Source: Megaustenia siamemsis (Eukaryota > Mollusca > Gastropoda > Stylommatophora > Ariophantidae). From it: a stretch of DNA of 64,000 nt. Below, in pieces: positions 57,530-64,000 of this stretch (the first letter of the stretch is position 1; each line of letters begins with the position of its first letter). The stretch lies in NCBI GenBank assembly GCA_032433765.1, contig JAVIAB010000139.1, forward strand, positions 43,109,946 to 43,173,945. Reading direction: 5' to 3'. The notes under the pieces are model-generated. The model did no database searches and was not told the DNA's origin. It saw only the letters and a program-made list of their open reading frames with translations. The position numbers and the translations under genes were made by a program.

Positions 57530-57885
57530 TCTCTTTGTTTCCCTCTGTCTTTTCACCCCTCACGTTTTCAAGTTGGTACAAGTTATTACACCGGTTCTCA
57601 TTACAAGTCACAACATCCAAGTATTGGATATCTCTTTCGCTTCTCAACTAGTAACCTATTGTCCATGAGTCTCTTGGGTAAGTTAAACCTGCTTCTACGT
57701 AAAATTTACTCTACTCCACCTCCAGAGGATAACACTTCAAAGGATTTACCAGTATTAATATTATTCCACTTGTCTTTTTCTTTGATGTTACAGTTACTTC
57801 TTTATGGTACCAAGGATGAGTCCTTTATTTTTTCGGTTTCCTTTACTATAACGTCAATCATTACTAGCAACTAGTTTCACAATTT
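57530..57885 (-). pseudogene. Degenerate LINE family A fragment in the element core
   Basis: The minus strand resembles the family A RT around IIVKESKNKGLS, the TTKKK region and KYLG upstream, then the CESWTI and GHVMR areas, with many indels (for example tattggatactt and acttgtaatgagaa). It implies that the core captured a LINE piece long ago. Identification rests on nucleotide order, not on an intact frame. 56911-57529 holds no gene I can support. Confidence 0.45.
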
Positions 57886-58084
57886 TCATTACATGTGGAA
57901 ATTTACTATTTATCATCATCAATAAAGATAATGTCTCTACTAGTTGTGTAATAACCCAGTAATAAAGATAATGAAGGCGAAACAGAATATCAAAATCAAA
58001 AGGTAAACTCCACTCCAAAGCAATTACTACCTTGGTAGCTCTATCGTTTAGAAAGGTAAACTCGACTCCAAAGCAATTACTTAC

Positions 58085-58480
58085 CTTGGTAGCTCTATCG
58101 TTTAGTGTATCACTTTGCTGGCTGCAAGCGTATTGTTCGTTCCACGTTGCGTTAATTTGTTCAAAATAAATATCATGTTCAAAGATTTGTATATCTCTAT
58201 TACCAGTCGAGGAGTGGTTGTTAATTATTTCAGTTGGAATCTCCAGTCTTCCAGCTCCCTGATTTTGAGAGCCGGTGATGTAGGTGTCAGAGGTTTCACT
58301 AGAGTTTAAAAACCTTTCAAGTATATTTGTCTTTTTGAAAATTGAGTCTAAAGTTAAACCATTATTAAAATTACCACTAGGCCATAGTGTCGTGGTTTGC
58401 GTGCTCATTGACAAATCACTATCTTCATCACTGTCTTCCTCTTCTGAATTTGAGTTTATTCGAAAAAGTAGATGAGCCAT
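58085..58480 (-). CDS. Acidic first exon of an unrecognised spliced gene
   Basis: ATG at 58480 lies inside the right arm; after about ten codons (MAHLLFRINS) the frame enters the unique core. The peptide has an acidic/serine stretch NSEEEDSDEDSDLSMS (about 11-26) and no domain I know. The exon most likely ends at 58085, because ACCAAG is followed on the minus strand by GTAAGT, a strong donor. The open frame runs on to 57854 only by read-through of a 59-bp tandem duplicate (58003-58110) in which the donor is GTAGTA. I could not place the next exon. Acidic tracts of this type can be activation domains, but no function is supported. Confidence 0.55.
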
Positions 58481-59079
58481 AAGGTATAAGTTTACCTCTA
58501 CTCAATTTATAACCTTCTATTTTAACTACAGATAAATACGTGTTAACTTAACACTGGCTCTAAGAGTGTGTAATATACGATTGTTGCCTTGTTCTTATAG
58601 TTTGATGTGCTTATCTTCAGATTTATCTCTCAACCACCAAAATTTCACAACTTAATTAGGATGTCTTTAATGATTTTTGTTCCTTGTTATTGACACACCT
58701 TTCGTGACAACATACTTTTCTATGACTGGGAATTCACTTTTCCATCAGTCTCATTTGGTCACCAGTGCAATGAGTATTCTGTTATTGGATCATAGGTCAC
58801 GTTCTATTTTTAGTAACTAATCAGGTATTGCATCAGAGATCAAAATCTATTTTTAGTAACTCAACATTCCCATTATAGGGGAACTGAGTAACATCATCTC
58901 TTTTTGTGAAAATTTCAGATTTCAAAGCTGGAGCAAACCATTCTTATTACAATCACAGGCCTACTACAGGACAACCCTCAGCATCTGTGCGAGGGGTGTC
59001 GTGACCTGGTAAACAATATTGTAAGGCAGTAACAAATGCTGTGGGGTTACCAAACTTTTATTAGGGAAAATATATAAAC

Positions 59080-59649
59080 TCACAGATAAACATTTATAGG
59101 TAAAGCTCTTAAAGACCAAAGGCTGTTGCGAAGTAGAGTCCACAGTGTTGTAGCTTCTTCGTTAGAGAGGTCTAGAAAATTTTCCAAACTACCTTCTTTT
59201 AGTAACCACTCTCCAAATTCTCTTCCGATGATAACACCGGTCCAAGTACCAAAGTCCGTTTCTAAAACACAAATATCGGAATCAGAGTCGAACATGTCTT
59301 TGATATGATTCTTAACTAATCGATAGGCGAGGGTATATAGAACGACAAGACGACCGAAATTGTGAACTCGGTCTGAAAGTATTTCGATAACGATGGTTAC
59401 AAACGTGGCATAGATATCATGACCACCGACTCGCTGAATTATTCCAGTAAATAACAGCTCATTTCTCTCCGATCATGTATATACTAGGTTAGCCATCGCT
59501 TTATAAAACTTGGAATGTTTCTTACACGCCTTATCATATGTATGAATAATATCAACTCCCAGGAACATAAACTCCTTCATAAGTTTATCCAAACACATTC
59601 TATGGACCAGAAACGCCCACGATCCTCGCTGAGAACCCGACCAATTCAC
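59080..59649 (-). pseudogene. Bcl-2-family-like reading frame, right arm
   Basis: It mirrors 54630-55199. It differs at two informative sites: the first ATG is GTG here (59647-59649), and the first left-arm TGA is TGT (Cys) here, leaving the ATG at codon 18 usable. The second TGA (59473-59475, codon 59) is shared by both arms. The C-terminal 71 codons, including the BH2-like block, are identical in both arms. Confidence 0.65.
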
Positions 59650-60234
59650 TTACCTTAAGATGGAACTGGAACCGTTTTCAAAGTTACGCTCTTCTATAAT
59701 TGGTTAATCACTCTGCCGTTCATAGTAATGCTCTTTTCTGAATGGTTATAATACAGATGTCAGTCATTTCTTTGCTCCGCCTCCCATGCTAATACTCTTC
59801 TCTGATTGGTTAATCCAGATATCAGTCGATGTTGGCATAGTCACTCTCTGATTGGATAATGTATTCATTTGTTACCAATTTATATTTAAACTAGACCCTT
59901 CAGGGCTTTCGTGTTATAAGTTTGGTTGCTTCAAGGAAAGTTACTATTCATTCTAACGGATTGAGATTCTATTTTACACAGTAAGTTGGATTGTTTTCTC
60001 TTAAAGTACGTTAAGGCTTATCGATAAAAGGTTATTCAATTTTATTAATGTGTTTAAAGTAGGTATGATAAGTATTGTTGAGATTGAAGTTTAACTAGGT
60101 ATGTTAAATATGGTTGACGAAAGGGTTATTGGATTTTCTCCAGACGGTTTCTCATAATGAGGTTTCTTCTGGTGAACATCCGTGTCCATTGTGTTCAAAG
60201 AAGTTTAAATGACACGGCGGTTTGTTGGAGCACA

Positions 60235-60620
60235 CTCGACAATTACATACAACCATCATGACACAGTCGACAACCTACATACACTCATCACGACACAGTC
60301 GACAACCTACATACACTCATCACGACACAGTCGACAACCTACACGATCCATCCCGACACACTAGAAAACCTACAAACAGCCATCCCGACACAGTCGACAA
60401 CCTACATTCATCCATCTCGACACAGTCGACAACCTACATTCATCCATCCCGATACATTAGACAACATACATTCATCTATCCCGACACACTAGGCAATCTA
60501 CATACAGCCATCACGACACACTAGACAATCTACATACAGCCATCACGACACACTAGATAACCTACATACAGCCATCACGACAAACTAGACAACCTACATA
60601 CAACTATCATGTCACACTGG
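60235..60620. repeat. 32-bp minisatellite in the right arm
   Basis: Units resemble cgacacagtcgacaacctac plus ATTCATCCATCT. It mirrors 53690-54040 with different unit composition. Confidence 0.94.
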
Positions 60621-60949
60621 ACAACATACATACGACGGTATGACACCTATGACTACTACAACGACATGACATGGAAAACAGTTAACAACAGAACTGACAC
60701 GATGTCCTGTGAAAGGCCATGGTCGCCTATTGGAACTTGTATCCCTCAAATGGTAATTCGAAAGTCGTCTCACTGTAATTCAAAAGTTGTCACCTACTAT
60801 TTCGAACGTTGTCCTCTACTATTCAGAAACTTCCTGTGCTAAAATAAACACGTCTTCTAACATCTTCCACTACTACTACAACATCAATAACTAATTGTAC
60901 AACTACAACAATAACATCATGACATGAGATCTGTGTCTCATACAACGAC

Positions 60950-61390
60950 ATGACACACGTGTCTGATACAACGACACGCTACCTGTGACTGTTATAACGA
61001 CATGACATACGTGTATGTTACAACGAAATGACTGTTACGATGACATGACATACGTGTCTACTACATCGACATGACTGATACAACGACATGTCTGTGACAA
61101 CGATATACCATACGTCTCTGATAAAACGACATGACATACGTGACTGTTACAACGAGCTGACTGTTACATTGACATGACTGTTACATTGACATGACTGTTA
61201 CAATGACATGTCTGTTAAATGACATGACATACGTGTCTACTACATCGACATGACATACGTGACCACAACAGTAATAGAATAGCAAAAGTACATTAATTTA
61301 CTGTCTCTCTGTTAGATGGCTAGACCAGCTTAAGTTACCCAAGTGAGAAATTTCACAGAGACATAGGGTCTTTGATCATAACAGGTCCCC
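60950..61390. repeat. Right-arm-specific degenerate repeat
   Basis: Loose units of acgacatgacatacgtgtct occur to about 61265, then 120 bp of unique sequence. No counterpart in the left arm, where about 53350 joins directly. Confidence 0.8.
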
Positions 61391-61609
61391 CTCTGCGAGA
61401 GCTCACCCCGACCATGGCGCCGAGAGATCGCCACGACTCGCAAGTTAGCCTAAACATGCATCTACCATTTAGCTGTTAAAGTCATTAGCACGCCATCCTG
61501 TCTATAGCAAATATAGAACTCCAAAGTCTAAGCTTTCGTGGGTTTGGGAGTAACGTTTTGGTCTTTGCTTGTTGAGTCAGTCGAATAAAAGTCGTCGTCT
61601 GTTAATTTG

Positions 61610-61800
61610 AACGTCGTCCCCTGTTCTACTACAACTACCTCTAAAACTACAACGTCCACAACCAACTACCTCTACAATTACAACGTCCACAACCAACTAC
61701 ATCTACAACTACAACTTCCACAACCAACTACCTCTACAATTACAACGTCCACAACCAACTACATCTACAACTACAACTTCCACAACCAACTACCTCTAAT
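61610..61800. repeat. About 32-bp minisatellite in the right arm
   Basis: Units resemble acaaccaactacctctacaa plus TTACAACGTCC. It mirrors 52865-53125. Confidence 0.93.
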
Positions 61801-62555
61801 TCACGCCAACTTCTAACCTACTACTACTACAACTTCCAACGTACTACCTCACATGTCTCACATTAAAACATCGGTATCGTAAAATTCCCCTGTTAAATGA
61901 CTCTCCTGATGAACACTTACCGGCTACGGCGATAAATTTATTAGTGTGCTCAAGGGTAATCCTTTGATGTAAACGCGGTCCGTCTAACGGGAACTCTTTG
62001 ATCTTGCGGCCCCTCGCTGCGCGTCTTCGCGGCTGCGCGTCTACCGGGAACTCTTTGATCTCGCTTAATTAACGCCGTGTTTCGCGTTTGCCGTGTAGTT
62101 ACTTCGTTAACGTAGCGTCGTGTAGCATGTGTAACGGCCTAAGCTGTTACCTTTAATTCTAAAGGAAGTTTTTAAAACTTATCTTGAATAAATAAACTTG
62201 TCACTGTTTTTATTGCCTGAGAGTATAAAGAAAGAATAGATTTATGAAAGTTACGGCACCATTGAAAGTACAAAGAATGTGAAAGTTATGATACCACCAC
62301 CCCTTCACCACCCCTTCGCAGCACCATCGCCGCGGGAGGTCACCGGAGAGGTCACCCGACGCCGCCACGAGAGGTCACCACGACCGGAACAAAAATGGGC
62401 GGGTAGACTCTCATATAAGGAAAAAACGGTAGACTCTCATATAAGGAAAAACGGCACCAAAAATTGTGCCTCGATCTGCGTGTAGACTATTTATATAAGG
62501 ATTTATGTGCCTTCAAAGTCACTTTCGGGGGTCCTATCACTAGATATATACTACT

Positions 62556-63840
62556 TGTGTGGCTACCGATATCTATCGTTTGTCAAAGATCATTCTGCAA
62601 GGAAATGTGTGGCTACCGATATCTATCGTTTGTCAAAGTTCAGTCAGCAAGGAAATGTTTGGCTACAGATATCTATCGTTTGTCAAAGTTCAGTCAGCAA
62701 GGAAATGTGTGGCTACCGATATCTATCGTCTGTCAAAGATCAGTCAGCAAGGAAATGTGTGGCTACCGATATCTATCGTCTGTCGAAGATCATTCTGCAA
62801 GGAAATGTGTGGCTACCGATATCTATCGTCTGTCAAAGATCATTCTGCAAGGAAATGTGTGGCTACCGATCTCTATCGTTTATCAAAGATCAGTTGGCAA
62901 GGAAATGTGTGGCTACCGATCTCTATCGTTTATCAAAGATCAGTTGGCAAGGAAATGTGTGGCTACCGATGTCTGTCGTTTATCAAAGATCAGTTGGCAA
63001 GGAAATGTGTGGCTACCGATATCTATCGTCTGTCGAAGATCATTCTGCAAGGAAATGTGTGGCTACCGATATCTATCGTCTGTCGAAGATCATTCTGCAA
63101 GGAAATGTGTGGCTACCGATCTCTATCGTTTATCAAAGATCAGTTGGCAAGGAAATGTGTGGCTACCGATCTCTATCGTTTATCAAAGATCGGTTGGCAA
63201 GGAAATGTGTGGCTACCGATCTCTGTCGTTTATCAAAGATCAGTTGGCAAGGAAATGTGTGGCTACCGATCTCTATCGTTTATCAAAGATCAGTTGGCAA
63301 GGAAATGTGTGGCTACCGATCTCTATCGTTTATCAAAGATCAGTTGGCAAGGAAATGTGTGGCTACCGATCTCTATCGTTTATCAAAGATCAGTTGGCAA
63401 GGAAATGTGTGGCTACCGATCTCTATCGTTTATCAAAGATCAGTTGGCAAGGAAATGTGTGGCTACCGATCTCTATCGTTTATCAAAGATCAGTTGGCAA
63501 GGAAATATGTGGCTACTGATCTCTATCGTCTGTCAAAGATCATTCTGCTAGGAAATGTTGAACGTGGAAGAAGGAGAGATAGTCAGAGAAAGGGAGGAAA
63601 AGATAACATCAATGAACGGACAGGCCTCGGCTTTTCAGTCCCCAAAGTATGAGAAGAAAGAGAGACATGGAAAAGGCTGACTTGCCTACTTCAAACACTT
63701 TCAGGGTAATGGCATGAAGAAGAAGAATGAACAAAATATCGTATTCCTCTTTTCTAATTTTTCTGTGTTCAAGTCTTTTAATCACATGAGTGTGATCTCA
63801 TTTCATATGTTCAAAATAGGGATAGGAAAGACATGATCTC
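62556..63840 (+). repeat. 50-bp satellite, right of the large element, with LINE 3' end
   Basis: About 20 units of 50 bp (62556-63555) fall into sub-types: ATATCTATCG with TTCAGTCAGC at left and CTCTATCGTT-TATCAAAG with CAGTTGGC at right. The array runs into LINE C-terminal sequence at 63556 (GRRRDSQRKGGKDNINERTG) and ends gataggaaagacatgatctc as at 46440. Frames of 330-381 codons are artefacts of the period. Confidence 0.95.
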
Positions 63841-63847
63841 TCTATCT

Positions 63848-64000
63848 CTCGTTCGCCCTAAGTATTGTCACTACTTGCAATGTCGTTTATTATATAGATT
63901 TTACTTTTTTAAATTATTTTTTTTTAAGTTCTTGCAGAGACCCATATAGTTTTGCCTGTTGTATTGTATCCATGGGACAACGATTTTCCTAAATGTTGTG
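63848..64000 (-). pseudogene. 3' end of a second copy of the 9-13 kb LINE (runs off the window)
   Basis: gttcgccctaagtattgtca, ttgcaatgtcgttta and gacccatatagttttgcctg align with 9081-9215 in the same orientation, with about 15-20% difference and a T/A-rich insertion at 63903-63930. The frame is broken. It continues beyond the window. Confidence 0.88.

Larger units (their letters stand above)
51864..62555. mobile_element. Polinton-like element with about 4-kb terminal inverted repeats and 6-bp TSD
   Basis: Left end AGTAGTATATATCTAGTGAT at 51864; right end is its inverted complement, finishing ATATACTACT at 62555. TGTGTG is duplicated at 51858-51863 and 62556-62561, and removing one copy plus the element rejoins a normal 50-bp unit. 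Arms: 51864-55827 and 58451-62555; unique core 55828-58450. Polinton/Maverick elements are known for 6-bp TSDs, long TIRs and AG-starting ends, but their core genes are not visible here, so this is a non-autonomous relative or a separate type. Cargo: Bcl-2-like frames in both arms, a PC4-like/AT-hook gene and an acidic spliced gene. Confidence 0.93.
58451..62555 (-). repeat. Right terminal inverted repeat (4,105 bp)
   Basis: This is the mirror of the left arm, identical over long stretches with scattered substitutions. Private features are about 430 bp at about 60950-61390, made mostly of CATGACATACGTG-type repeats, and lack of the 250-bp left-arm segment. It carries the mirrored minisatellites (60235-60620, 61610-61800) and Bcl-2-like frame. 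Confidence 0.95.

Noticed and set aside
57854..58084. C-terminal 76 codons of the 208-codon frame ending at 57854
   Set aside because: They follow a strong splice donor and read through a tandem duplicate; probably intron.
51864..62555. Simple segmental inversion or assembly palindrome instead of a mobile element
   Set aside because: The exact 6-bp TSD, the clean repair of the satellite unit and the private indels in each arm fit insertion better; long-read support could not be checked.
62464..63652. Three overlapping frames of 330-381 codons
   Set aside because: The 50-bp satellite has no stop in its frames and cycles through all three; the peptides repeat with the array.

Overview
This is a eukaryotic, almost certainly invertebrate, repeat-dense window. 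AT-rich DNA, tRNA-derived SINEs, several families of 5'-truncated non-LTR retrotransposons and long minisatellites fit a lophotrochozoan, perhaps a mollusc; the species is a guess. I see no convincing host gene. The long open frames in tandem arrays are artefacts of repeat periods.

Layout. 1-9 kb: a 30-bp minisatellite, a dimeric SINE and LINE fragments. 9.07-13.12 kb: an apparently complete endonuclease-RT-RNase H LINE on the minus strand, flanked by a perfect 13-bp target-site duplication (TSD). 13.7-17.2 kb: a tail-to-tail LINE pair and a second dimeric SINE with a perfect TSD. 18-28.7 kb: simple repeats and a series of minisatellites, one of which grew out of LINE coding sequence. 28.9-39.1 kb: an orphan repeat family, SINEs, LINE pieces, a Ty3/gypsy-like integrase fragment, and a 627-bp insertion holding two inverted tRNA-like modules. 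39.8-44.3 kb: trinucleotide and 30-bp arrays, plus a LINE 3' end amplified as 101-bp units inside a SINE. 44.6-50 kb: a MITE, a broken Tc1/mariner-like transposase and two minisatellites. 51.2-63.8 kb: a LINE-derived 50-bp satellite split by a large mobile element.

The main discovery candidate is that element, 51864-62555 (10,692 bp). It has about 4-kb terminal inverted repeats, 5'-AG...CT-3' ends and a 6-bp TSD (TGTGTG); removing one TSD copy and the element restores the satellite period exactly. These features are typical of Polinton/Maverick elements, but I see no polymerase B, integrase, protease or capsid gene. Instead each arm carries a degenerate Bcl-2-like reading frame. The 2.6-kb unique core carries a protein with a PC4-like segment, a duplicated PPxY-containing repeat and an AT-hook, plus an acidic first exon that begins inside one arm. 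It looks like a non-autonomous, accessory-gene-carrying relative of Polintons, or a distinct lineage.

A second theme is that at least three minisatellites (24.0-24.6 kb, 41.6-42.7 kb and the 50-bp satellite) contain LINE 3'-coding sequence, which suggests that LINE ends seed tandem arrays in this genome.
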